Shown here piece after piece: positions 46,517 to 54,018 of a stretch of DNA of 64,000 nt. Position 1 is the first letter of the stretch. Every line of letters starts with the position of its first letter. Source of the DNA: UBA7332 sp051652645 (lineage in GTDB: Bacteria > Bacteroidota > Bacteroidia > Bacteroidales > UBA7332); contig JBOFUP010000003.1 of the NCBI GenBank assembly GCA_051652645.1, forward strand, positions 13,518-77,517. Direction: 5' to 3'. Position numbers and translations under genes: made by a program. A model generated the notes under the pieces. It did not search any database. It was not told the DNA's origin and saw only the letters and a program-made list of their open reading frames with translations.

Positions 46517-47239
46517 ATGAATAGACAAAGTAATAGTTATACAGTAATCTACTCTATTGTGATGGTAGTAGTAGTGGCTGCTGTTTTGGCTTTCACAGCT
46601 TTAAGCTTGAAAGAGAAGCAGACCAAGAATGTCGAGATCGATAAGAAGATTCAGATATTGAACTCAATCAAAGTAGCTTCAAATGCAAAAGATGCAGAGG
46701 CTCTTTATGAAAAATATATCAAAGACTCTTTTGTGATAAACGCAAAGGGTGAGAAGATAAGCTCAGATTCAGACAGAGCAGCTGCATTTAATGTAGATGT
46801 TCCAGCTCAAGTAAAAGGTAATGTAGGGGATAAACGCAATGAACGTGAACTACCTGTTTATATTGCTAATCTTGAAGATGGATCTGTTAAGTATATTTTC
46901 CCAATGAGTGGTGCCGGACTTTGGGGACCTATCTGGGGTTATGTATCTTTGAATGATGATAGAAACACCGTTTATGGGGCATACTTCTCACACAAAGGTG
47001 AGACTCCTGGTCTAGGAGCTGAGATTGAAAAAGATTTCTTCTACGAGCAATTTGCAGGCAAAGAACTTTTCAAAGAAGGTGTGTTTAAATCTATCGCTGT
47101 TGAGAAGAAGGGTCAAAAGTCTTTGACTGGTGCTGACCAGGTAGATGCTATCTCTGGAGGAACAATAACAAGTAAAGGTGTTGACGCTATGTTGATGGAT
47201 TGTCTTGCTCCTTATGCACAATTTCTTATAAACAAATAA
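46517..47239 (+). CDS. nqrC: Na+-translocating NADH:quinone reductase subunit C
   Basis: 240 residues. One N-terminal membrane helix (about 10-30), then a periplasmic FMN-binding domain. The covalent FMN site is the threonine in DAISGGTITSKGV near the C-terminus, and PGLGAEIEKDFF is conserved upstream. It passes electrons between NqrB and the NqrD/E iron centre. It lies 12 bp after nqrB. Confidence 0.96.
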   Translation: MNRQSNSYTVIYSIVMVVVVAAVLAFTALSLKEKQTKNVEIDKKIQILNSIKVASNAKDAEALYEKYIKDSFVINAKGEKISSDSDRAAAFNVDVPAQVKGNVGDKRNERELPVYIANLEDGSVKYIFPMSGAGLWGPIWGYVSLNDDRNTVYGAYFSHKGETPGLGAEIEKDFFYEQFAGKELFKEGVFKSIAVEKKGQKSLTGADQVDAISGGTITSKGVDAMLMDCLAPYAQFLINK

Positions 47240-47250
47240 TTGTTGGAATC

Positions 47251-47880
47251 ATGAGTTTATTATCAAAAAAACATAAGGAGATTCTACTAGGTCCTCTTTC
47301 TAGTAACAACCCTGTTATTGTTCAGGTACTAGGTATCTGTTCTGCACTTGCCGTAACGGCAAAACTTGAGCCAGCTCTAGTTATGTCTCTTTCTGTGATG
47401 GCAGTACTTGCTTTTGCAAACGTCATCATATCATTGATGCGAAACACTATTCCTAATAGAATTCGTATTATCGTTCAGCTAGTTGTTGTTGCAGCTCTAG
47501 TTATCATTGTGGACCAAGTGTTGAAAGCTTATGCTTACGATGTAAGTAAACAGCTTTCGGTGTTCGTTGGTCTTATCATTACTAACTGTATCTTGATGGG
47601 ACGACTAGAGGCCTTTGCTTTGGCAAATGGACCTTGGGAGTCTTTCCTTGATGGTGTAGGTAACGGTCTTGGTTATTCTATCATTTTGATTATCGTGGCT
47701 TTCTTCCGTGAGCTTCTTGGTTCTGGTACACTTTTCGGTGTTCAGGTTATCCCACAGGCTTTGTACGACCTAGGTTATGAGAACAATGGTTTGATGATCC
47801 TACCTCCTATGGCATTGATTACAACAGGTGTAATTATCTGGGTGCAGAGAGCTAAGAACAAAGATTTGCAAGAGAAGTAA
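47251..47880 (+). CDS. nqrD: Na+-translocating NADH:quinone reductase subunit D
   Basis: 209 residues, six membrane helices. NqrD and NqrE are paralogues that together hold an iron centre in the membrane by conserved cysteines (here in GICSALAV and ITNCILMGR). The start at 47251 (MSLLSKKHKEILLGPL) is chosen; the longer frame from 47200 overlaps nqrC out of frame and adds unconserved residues. Confidence 0.96.
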   Translation: MSLLSKKHKEILLGPLSSNNPVIVQVLGICSALAVTAKLEPALVMSLSVMAVLAFANVIISLMRNTIPNRIRIIVQLVVVAALVIIVDQVLKAYAYDVSKQLSVFVGLIITNCILMGRLEAFALANGPWESFLDGVGNGLGYSIILIIVAFFRELLGSGTLFGVQVIPQALYDLGYENNGLMILPPMALITTGVIIWVQRAKNKDLQEK

Positions 47881-47908
47881 TTTGTAACACACAAAAAACA
47901 GATTGAAC

Positions 47909-48523
47909 ATGGAATGGTTTAATATATTTATCAAAGCAATCTTCATCGACAACATGGTGTTTGCATACTTCTTGGGTATGTGTTCTTACCTTGCTGTATC
48001 GAAGAGTGTGAAAACAGCAATGGGGCTTGGTCTTGCCGTTACATTCGTATTGGCTATCACCCTACCAGTTAACTACCTACTAGAGAACTTTGTTCTCAAG
48101 GCAGGCGCAATGTCATGGCTTGGAGAGGGATTTGCAGATGTAGATCTAAGCTTCTTGAGCTTCATTATGTTCATCGCAGTAATTGCCTCGATGGTACAGT
48201 TAGTGGAGATGGTTGTAGAGAAATTCGCACCAGCGCTATATGCATCACTAGGTATCTTCCTTCCTCTTATTGCGGTAAACTGTGCTATCCTTGGAGGATC
48301 GCTGTTTATGCAAGAGAAGGCATTTGCCAATATAGGTGAGGCTACAGCTTATGGTGTAGGATCAGGTATTGGTTGGTTACTAGCTATCATCGGTATTGCA
48401 GCAATACGTGAAAAGCTTAGCTATTCAGACGTTCCAAAGCCTCTTAAAGGATTGGGTATTACATTTATTGTAACAGGTTTGATGGGGATAGCCTTTATGA
48501 GCTTCTTAGGAATCAAACTATAA
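47909..48523 (+). CDS. nqrE: Na+-translocating NADH:quinone reductase subunit E
   Basis: 204 residues, six membrane helices, paralogue of NqrD. The iron-binding cysteines are in LGMCSYLAV and AVNCAILGG. I chose the ATG at 47909 (MEWFNIFIKAIFIDN); a TTG at 47903 would add two residues. It lies 28 bp after nqrD. Confidence 0.96.
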   Translation: MEWFNIFIKAIFIDNMVFAYFLGMCSYLAVSKSVKTAMGLGLAVTFVLAITLPVNYLLENFVLKAGAMSWLGEGFADVDLSFLSFIMFIAVIASMVQLVEMVVEKFAPALYASLGIFLPLIAVNCAILGGSLFMQEKAFANIGEATAYGVGSGIGWLLAIIGIAAIREKLSYSDVPKPLKGLGITFIVTGLMGIAFMSFLGIKL

Positions 48524-48550
48524 TCAATTAGACTAATAAAAGAGTAAAGT

Positions 48551-49813
48551 ATGATATTATTAGCGATAGACGGACTTACGATTGCCGCTGCCGTTGGAGT
48601 ATTCCTTTTTGTGGTACTTCTTTTGGTTGCAATGTTGTTGTTCGCAAAGAAAAAGCTCACACCAGAGGGCAATGTTAAGATTGTAGTTAATGGTGAGAAA
48701 GAGTTTGAATCAGAGATGGGAGGTACAGTTCTTGGTATGCTTCAAAGTAATGGAATCTTCTTGTCTTCTGCTTGTGGAGGTGGTGGTAGCTGTGGTCAGT
48801 GCCGTTGTCAGGTTCCTGATGGTGGTGGCGAGATCCTCCCAACAGAAGTTGGCTTCTTCTCACGTAAGCAGATAGGTGACAAATGGCGCCTTGCTTGTCA
48901 AACGAAAGTGAAGAGCGATATGACAATCGAAGTGCCTGAAGAGGTATTTGGTGTTAAAGAGTGGGAGTGTGAGGTTGTTTCAAACCACAACGTTGCTACC
49001 TTCATCAAGGAGTTCGTAGTTAAGCTTCCTGAGGGAGAAGTACTAGACTTCAAACCGGGTTCATATATCCAGATCAATGTGCCTAAATACTCGATCAAAT
49101 TCTCTGACTTCGATATCGAAGAGGAGTACAGAGATGAGTGGGACAAATATAAGATGTGGGATATTGAGTGTGTAAATGACGAGGAGACTATTCGTGCATA
49201 CTCTATGGCTAACCACCCAGCAGAGGGTAATATTGTGATGCTTAACATACGTATTGCTACACCTCCATTCGATAGAGCAACAGGTGGATGGGCTAAAGGT
49301 ATCAAGCCAGGTATCTGTTCTTCATTCATCTACTCATTGAAGCCAGGCGATAAGGTTACTGTATCAGGTCCTTACGGAGACTTCCACATACTTGATACTA
49401 AGCGTGAAATGCTTTATGTAGGTGGTGGAGCTGGTATGGCACCACTTAGATCTCACCTTCTTCACCTTCTTCAAACTCTTAAGACAACAGACCGTACAAT
49501 CAGTTATTGGTATGGAGCTAGATCTAAGAGAGAGATATTCTACGAAGAGGACTTCAGAGCATTAGAGAGAGAATACCCTAACTTCAAGTTCCACATTGCT
49601 CTATCTGAACCACAGAAAGAGGATAACTGGACAGGTTACGTAGGATTTATTCACCAAGTAATCCAAGACGAGTACCTAGCGAAGCACGAAGCACCAGAGG
49701 ATATCGAGTACTACATGTGTGGTCCTGGTCCTATGGCTAAAGCAGTAGAGCAGATGCTATGGAATCAAGGTGTACCTCGTGAGATGTTGATGTTCGATGA
49801 TTTCGGAGCATAA
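48551..49813 (+). CDS. nqrF: Na+-translocating NADH:quinone reductase subunit F
   Basis: 420 residues. Entry point for electrons from NADH. One N-terminal membrane helix (about 8-34), 2Fe-2S domain with cysteines in SACGGGGSCGQCRC and a fourth in LACQTKV, FAD-binding domain (RAYSMANHP, the RxYS motif) and NADH-binding domain (YVGGGAGMAPLRSH; CGPGPM; C-terminal DDFGA). It completes the operon and is followed by a strong terminator. Confidence 0.97.
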   Translation: MILLAIDGLTIAAAVGVFLFVVLLLVAMLLFAKKKLTPEGNVKIVVNGEKEFESEMGGTVLGMLQSNGIFLSSACGGGGSCGQCRCQVPDGGGEILPTEVGFFSRKQIGDKWRLACQTKVKSDMTIEVPEEVFGVKEWECEVVSNHNVATFIKEFVVKLPEGEVLDFKPGSYIQINVPKYSIKFSDFDIEEEYRDEWDKYKMWDIECVNDEETIRAYSMANHPAEGNIVMLNIRIATPPFDRATGGWAKGIKPGICSSFIYSLKPGDKVTVSGPYGDFHILDTKREMLYVGGGAGMAPLRSHLLHLLQTLKTTDRTISYWYGARSKREIFYEEDFRALEREYPNFKFHIALSEPQKEDNWTGYVGFIHQVIQDEYLAKHEAPEDIEYYMCGPGPMAKAVEQMLWNQGVPREMLMFDDFGA

Positions 49814-49848
49814 AATTTCTCAGCCATCACTTTGGTGAAAGATATAAC

Positions 49849-49887
49849 GCAAAGGCCGCTAACCTAAAATTGGTTAGCGGCCTTTGC
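49849..49887. terminator. Terminator of the nqr operon
   Basis: Perfect 16-bp inverted repeat (49849-49864 and 49872-49887), 7-nt loop. Confidence 0.85.
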
Positions 49888-50121
49888 TATTATAAGATAC
49901 CATTGTTTTGTAACTGTCTTCGCGATTACATATTTAAGTATTCGAGCTTAGCTTTAGCTTAGTGTTAAAAAATAAATGATTGATACAGAATGGTTAATTG
50001 GCTTAATAGTATGCTGTTATTTATGTCGTACACCTGTAGACCTTAGACTTGGAGTAAACTCGGATCTATTCCCAAACTTGTGTAATTGCTAAATGTTGGT
50101 ATGGACCAAGCATATATTTGC

Positions 50122-50316
50122 ATAACTTGAGTAAGATGAGTTTATAAGCCTTACACCTATAAAGTCAGCAATAAAAGCTTCTATTTTAGCGTTGAATGAT
50201 TCTGAAGAGGAGTTATTACTTATGAATGAGTTTAATATTACTGATACCCGCTATTCTTTATTGAGAGCTATCGTACAATTGCCTCTCAAAGTAATGATCA
50301 AAGTAAGAGTTTGTTG
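50122..50316 (-). pseudogene. Decayed DDE transposase C-terminus (ISL3/ISAon1-like)
   Basis: On the minus strand, codons from 50316 downwards read through one in-frame TAG into ILNSFISNNSSSESFNAKIE and then AFIADFIGVRLI. The core SESFNAKIEAF followed by GVR matches, in my memory, the conserved AESFNAKIKAF...FRGVR tail of ISL3-type transposases that are frequent in Bacteroidales. About 65 residues remain, with an internal stop, a TGA just upstream, no start and no inverted repeats that I could place. The family name is from recall; the residue pattern is seen directly. Confidence 0.55.
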
Positions 50317-50524
50317 TCAATATATTGCCTTTTGTAAAATTGGTATGATGAGGTCTGATTTGTAACTCTGAGGCTAAAATATTCCTTTATCTCTATCTAT
50401 ACCTTATATAATTAACATCTTAAGGACTTTAATTTTACATTAACAGCCTTTTTATGCCTTTTAATGACAATGTTGTGGACTAAATCTTATAAATAATATA
50501 GAGTATTTAAGCTAAATAATAGGT

Positions 50525-50617
50525 GGTTGCAATAGAATCCTATTGCAACCTATTGCAACCCCTTATTGCCACCCTTAAACCTCTGATTATAAGGAAGTGT
50601 TGCAATATGGCAATAGG
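50525..50617. repeat. Iteron-like cluster of TATTGCAACC repeats
   Basis: GGTTGCAATAG (50525-50535) and CTATTGCAACC (50540-50550) form a perfect 11-bp dyad. A second direct copy follows at 50550-50560, then the variants TTATTGCCACC (50563-50573), GTGTTGCAATA (50597-50607, inverted) and TGGCAATAGG (50608-50617, inverted). Adjacent copies are 10-15 bp apart, near one helix turn. Confidence 0.65.
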
Positions 50618-50905
50618 ATGTATCAAAACTAATACTCTGTGAGAGGATTTTGCTATTTCATTAATAGCGATTTGTTAAATCGCATGATTAGTTAACTCTA
50701 TCCTGCCGCATTTAGCTATTAAAAGTCATTTGATACTTCACCATACTCGAACTAAAGGCTACCCTTAGTACAATTCATATTTAACCACTGACAAACGAAC
50801 CAAAACCTTTAGCCTAAATTGGTAAAAGCTGTGAGATCACAAGATTTTGCAGTGAGATAATGTGTAAACCTCTGAGGATTTGGGGTGTTACCTCTCAGAG
50901 TTTTT

Positions 50906-50931
50906 ACTCTAAACCCTTAGAGTTTTTTTTA
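50906..50931 (+). terminator. Weak terminator-like hairpin with T8 tail
   Basis: 7-bp stem (50906-50912 with 50917-50923) followed by eight or more T. A second small dyad (50870-50876 with 50894-50900) lies just upstream. No gene ends here, so it could finish a small RNA reading rightward. Confidence 0.35.
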
Positions 50932-51117
50932 TATAGTACTCTTAAGCTATCTGTAATATATTGTAGAGGTTAAATATAATGGGCCCACTATGCCTCATTA
51001 CCGTGAATGAATTTCTATCTGTAAAATTTAATAACTTACAAGATAGCTGCTCACTAGTACAATTTGTACTTTTTTATCATGGTTGAGATATTAGGGGTAT
51101 ATAACATTAAAGTAAAC

Positions 51118-51158
51118 AAACAGGTCTGAGTCCTTCAATAGGACTCAGACCTGTTTTT
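51118..51158 (+). terminator. Orphan strong terminator
   Basis: Perfect 16-bp inverted repeat (51118-51133 and 51141-51156), 7-nt loop, T run on the right. No recognised gene ends into it from the left within 1.2 kb. Confidence 0.7.
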
Positions 51159-51290
51159 ATCATTCAGATATTTTTATCGGGCGGCTATATATCTATATTA
51201 AATCTTCTCTATTCCAATTATTCAGCATCAGAAAGCACCCGGTTGTCACAGTGTAAAAGAACTATTATTCTATGATTAGCAATCCCCTAA

Positions 51291-51336
51291 ATATATATAC
51301 CGAATCTCCTATTGATATAAGATTCGGTATATATAT
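51291..51336. terminator. Terminator of the helicase gene
   Basis: 17-bp inverted repeat (51291-51307 and 51320-51336) lying 43 bp beyond the helicase stop codon. Confidence 0.7.
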
Positions 51337-51378
51337 ATGCATTATGTTTTTTACTATACATCAATCAAAGATAGTCTA

Positions 51379-52572
51379 TTAAGACTTCTCACGTATCTTG
51401 CCAATCGAAGAAGCAGAGTTTCTTGCTTCACCCTTTTCGCGAGGAGTATAAGAGAAAGGATGCTGTTCAACTATCTTCATCTTTGATTTACCAACTAGTT
51501 TTTTAATAGGCTTCAAGAACCTAAGCTCAGCGTTGCTACAAAGAGATATTGCTTCGCCAGAAGCACCAGCCCTAGCCGTACGCCCTACTCTGTGCATATA
51601 AGTTTCAGCCTCATTAGGCAGTTCGAAGTTTATTACCCACTCAAGCTCTGGAATATCAATTCCCCGAGCTGCAAGATCAGTAGAGACAAGGATCTTCACC
51701 CTTCCTGAACGGAAATCCCTAAATACCAATTCACGATCCATCTGCTCCTTATCGCCATGCAATGCTGAGGCATCCAATCCAGCCCTATAAAGGTCAGACG
51801 CTACCTTTTCAGCATCATATTTAGTACGAACAAACACTATGGCCCTCTCTATACCCATCTCCTTTATTAGGTGTTTGAGAAGGTTCATCTTATTCTGTTT
51901 ATCTACATAGTACACTGTATGAGAAATATCTGGAGCAGAGCTTTTGTCACTAACAAGATCAATACGTTTGGGGCTCTTAAGAAGCTCTTTTGCAAGTTCC
52001 TCTGTATCCGAAAGAAGAGAAGCGGAGAAGAGAGCTGTTTGGTGTTTACGTGGGAGATAGCGAGCAATCTTTCGTATTGTACCAATAAATCCCATATCAA
52101 GGAGCCTATCACCCTCATCAACAACAAACATTTGGATTGATGACAAGTTGATAATATCCTCCTGTACCAAATGTAGGAGTCGCCCTGGAGTGGCAATAAC
52201 CAAATCCAACGATCGCCCTGCAGTAAATATTTGCTCTTCAACAGATTCACCACCTATGATAACACCATGTTTAAGATCAGTGTATCGAGTTAACTTCTCT
52301 ACCTCACGTCCAATCTGAATGGCAAGCTCTCTTGTTGGGGCCAATACTAGAGCCTTAACACCTCGTCTGCCACTTCTTAGGAGAAGTCTGCTTAATATTG
52401 GGATTAAAAACGCAATAGTCTTACCCGTACCTGTTGGAGCACAAGCCAAGAGATCACCACCGTCAAAGAGGATAGGCATTGCACCCTCTTGAATAGGAGT
52501 CATCTCAGATATTCCATCTTCAGCCAAAGCTTTCTTGATGGATTCATCTATCTGTAAAGTATCAATTTTCAT
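51379..52572 (-). CDS. DEAD-box RNA helicase with variant motifs DEGD and SAS
   Basis: 397 residues. Two RecA-like domains with the Q motif (MTPIQEGAMP), APTGTGKT (45-52), PTRELA, TPGR, motif II as DEGD (152-155) in place of DEAD, motif III as SAS (183-185) in place of SAT, then ARGIDIPE and HRVGRTARAG. ATP-dependent RNA unwinding in ribosome assembly or RNA decay is the likely role, as in RhlE-type helicases. The C-terminal tail is short and basic. Motif II keeps both acidic residues, so ATPase activity is plausible. It is transcribed alone, divergent from the FKBP gene. Confidence 0.9.
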   Translation of the reverse strand: MKIDTLQIDESIKKALAEDGISEMTPIQEGAMPILFDGGDLLACAPTGTGKTIAFLIPILSRLLLRSGRRGVKALVLAPTRELAIQIGREVEKLTRYTDLKHGVIIGGESVEEQIFTAGRSLDLVIATPGRLLHLVQEDIINLSSIQMFVVDEGDRLLDMGFIGTIRKIARYLPRKHQTALFSASLLSDTEELAKELLKSPKRIDLVSDKSSAPDISHTVYYVDKQNKMNLLKHLIKEMGIERAIVFVRTKYDAEKVASDLYRAGLDASALHGDKEQMDRELVFRDFRSGRVKILVSTDLAARGIDIPELEWVINFELPNEAETYMHRVGRTARAGASGEAISLCSNAELRFLKPIKKLVGKSKMKIVEQHPFSYTPREKGEARNSASSIGKIREKS

Positions 52573-52577
52573 AACCG

Positions 52578-52585
52578 CAAAGGTA
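52578..52585 (-). promoter_or_regulatory. Candidate -7 box of the helicase gene
   Basis: Minus-strand TACCTTTG followed by CGG, only 6 bp from the start codon, so the transcript would have almost no leader if this box is used. Confidence 0.45.
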
Positions 52586-52606
52586 GGTAAAGTTCTTCTA
52601 TTCGAT

Positions 52607-52614
52607 TACCTTTG
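52607..52614 (+). promoter_or_regulatory. Candidate -7 box of the FKBP-DUF2293 pair
   Basis: TACCTTTG, the same octamer as the minus-strand box of the divergent helicase 21 bp away. The start codon follows 30 bp later. Confidence 0.5.
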
Positions 52615-52644
52615 AAGGTCGAATCACAATAAATATTAGCAGAG

Positions 52645-53046
52645 ATGAAAGCGAAATACAAAGAGTATGCAGATGCAAATAGTAAGTTCCTTGAGGATAA
52701 TGCTCAGCAACCCAATATAAAGGTGTTACCATGTGGAGTTCAATATAGAGTAATACAATCAGGAGATGGATTAAAACCGACAGCTCAATCTATTGTTCAA
52801 GTGTTTTATAAGGGCAAGATGATCAATGGTAAACAATTCGATTCAAACCTAGGGGATGGTTATCCGGCTGTTTTTAGAGTACGTGAGGTAATTACAGGAT
52901 GGCAAGAGGCACTAAAAGAGATGAGTGTTGGCTCAAAGTGGGAGATATTCATACCAGCACATCTAGGTTATGGAGGTGAGGCCGCAGGAATAATAAAAAA
53001 GTATTCTACACTTATCTTTGAAGTCGAACTGGTAGGTATTTCCTAA
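52645..53046 (+). CDS. FKBP-type peptidyl-prolyl cis-trans isomerase
   Basis: 133 residues. A short N-terminal helix (about 1-20) leads into one FKBP domain: VLPCGVQYRVIQSGDG, VQVFYKGKMINGKQFDSN, ITGWQEALKEMSVGSKWEIFIP (quoted in part), YGGEAAG, and the last strand LIFEVELVGI. Most catalytic-pocket aromatic positions are present. No signal peptide is visible, so it should be cytosolic, unlike the many periplasmic FklB/FkpA proteins. It likely assists protein folding. The next gene starts 4 bp after its stop. Confidence 0.92.
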   Translation: MKAKYKEYADANSKFLEDNAQQPNIKVLPCGVQYRVIQSGDGLKPTAQSIVQVFYKGKMINGKQFDSNLGDGYPAVFRVREVITGWQEALKEMSVGSKWEIFIPAHLGYGGEAAGIIKKYSTLIFEVELVGIS

Positions 53047-53050
53047 TAAT

Positions 53051-53749
53051 ATGACCAAGCAATCTACTGTTTTAACTCTATACGAGGTGCCAGGTAAATC
53101 TGATATCTTTGTAAATGAGTCTGGTGAAAGTTTTTCGCCACCCTCAGATTGGGCTTTTCTTCCTGCAGGGGATGCAGCCATTACTCGAAGAGTGACTAAA
53201 GAGGGTAACTTTTGGAAGATCTGTTATAGGAAGGGTAGAAGAGTATACACAAAAGGAGTATGGTCTGAGAGCTTAGTAATTAAACAGGCTATACACGATG
53301 TTAAGTCTTTGAGAGAGGATGAAGGTTATCAAAGGAAACTTGAATACTCGCGAGCTTCTCGAGCTAGAGCCGAGGATAGATATGTAGGGGAGTTTACACA
53401 AGCAATTTTGGTACATCTAAATTTTCATATAAACTTCAGTGACATGGCATTAAAGATGTCCAAACTTATTGCCGATCATGCAACCCCTGTTGGTAGTGGT
53501 TCTGTCGCTCGTACAAAGATGATTCCTCTTGAGCAGCGAGCAGCAAAAGCCGTCAATGCTTGGATGCGACATAAAACCACAGAGTATGACAATATGCAGA
53601 TAAAGAGAGTCAAGGGGGCCCGACGTGAAGTGCGTCGCTCACTTGCCAAAACCTCGAACGCCATATTACTAAACTATCGCCAAGGGGTAGCTCCCTCTAA
53701 TGATTGTCCGCTATGGAACGCACTACAAGGCATAGACACAATTAAGTAA
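53051..53749 (+). CDS. DUF2293-domain protein
   Basis: 232 residues, soluble, function unknown. The C-terminal half carries a DUF2293-like pattern: IPLEQRAAKAVNAWMRHKTT, then YDNM and a basic helix (KRVKGARREVRRSLAK). The N-terminal half has a WAFLPAGDAAITRRV segment and a basic WKICYRKGRRVYTKGVW stretch, which suggests nucleic-acid contact, but that is inference. It is the second gene of a tight pair with the FKBP protein and is followed by a terminator. Family name is from the residue pattern. Confidence 0.7.
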   Translation: MTKQSTVLTLYEVPGKSDIFVNESGESFSPPSDWAFLPAGDAAITRRVTKEGNFWKICYRKGRRVYTKGVWSESLVIKQAIHDVKSLREDEGYQRKLEYSRASRARAEDRYVGEFTQAILVHLNFHINFSDMALKMSKLIADHATPVGSGSVARTKMIPLEQRAAKAVNAWMRHKTTEYDNMQIKRVKGARREVRRSLAKTSNAILLNYRQGVAPSNDCPLWNALQGIDTIK

Positions 53750-53757
53750 TTAAATAC

Positions 53758-53798
53758 AAAAAAGAGAGCAGACCTATTTGGTCTCTGCTCTCTTTTTT
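53758..53798 (+). terminator. Terminator after the DUF2293 gene
   Basis: Stem of 53758-53774 with 53780-53798 (two-base bulge on the right arm), 5-nt loop and a T6 tail. Confidence 0.8.
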
Positions 53799-53808
53799 GT
53801 TGTACTAT

Positions 53809-53838
53809 TTTGTGTATTGTGAATTATATTTATATTTG
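53809..53838 (+). promoter_or_regulatory. Putative promoter of the pectate lyase gene
   Basis: TTTG (53809-53812), 18-bp spacer, TATATTTG (53831-53838). The start codon is about 180 bp downstream, so the leader is long. Confidence 0.55.
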
Positions 53839-53859
53839 CATAATCTTCATACAATTAAC

Positions 53860-53891
53860 AAAAGTGCTCCGCCAATTGACGGAGTACTTTT
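53860..53891. promoter_or_regulatory. Hairpin in the lyase leader
   Basis: 12-bp stem (53860-53871 with 53880-53891, one G-U pair), 8-nt loop, ending in T4. It begins about 15 nt after the expected transcript start and could act as an attenuator or protect the 5' end. Read on the minus strand it also has a T-rich tail, so it might end a transcript from the right. Confidence 0.45.
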
Positions 53892-54018
53892 AACTCAAAC
53901 CTCGTGCGCGAACCCGAAGCTATCCTCCTAGATGGAAATAGATTCATAAATGGAGTGAATAATTGAAGAACAAGATGAGTAACATACCCTGAAATACTAA
54001 TTAAATCAATCAATACTT

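Larger units (their letters stand above)
49888..51378. other. 1.5-kb gene-poor region
   Basis: The longest gap in the window. No intact gene. It holds a decayed transposase on the minus strand (50122-50316), a cluster of TATTGCAACC-like repeats (50525-50617), a weak terminator-like hairpin (50906-50931), an orphan strong terminator (51118-51158) and the terminator of the helicase gene (51291-51336). The rest is AT-rich and degenerate in all frames. It looks like an old insertion site now decaying, perhaps with a small RNA. Confidence 0.6.
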
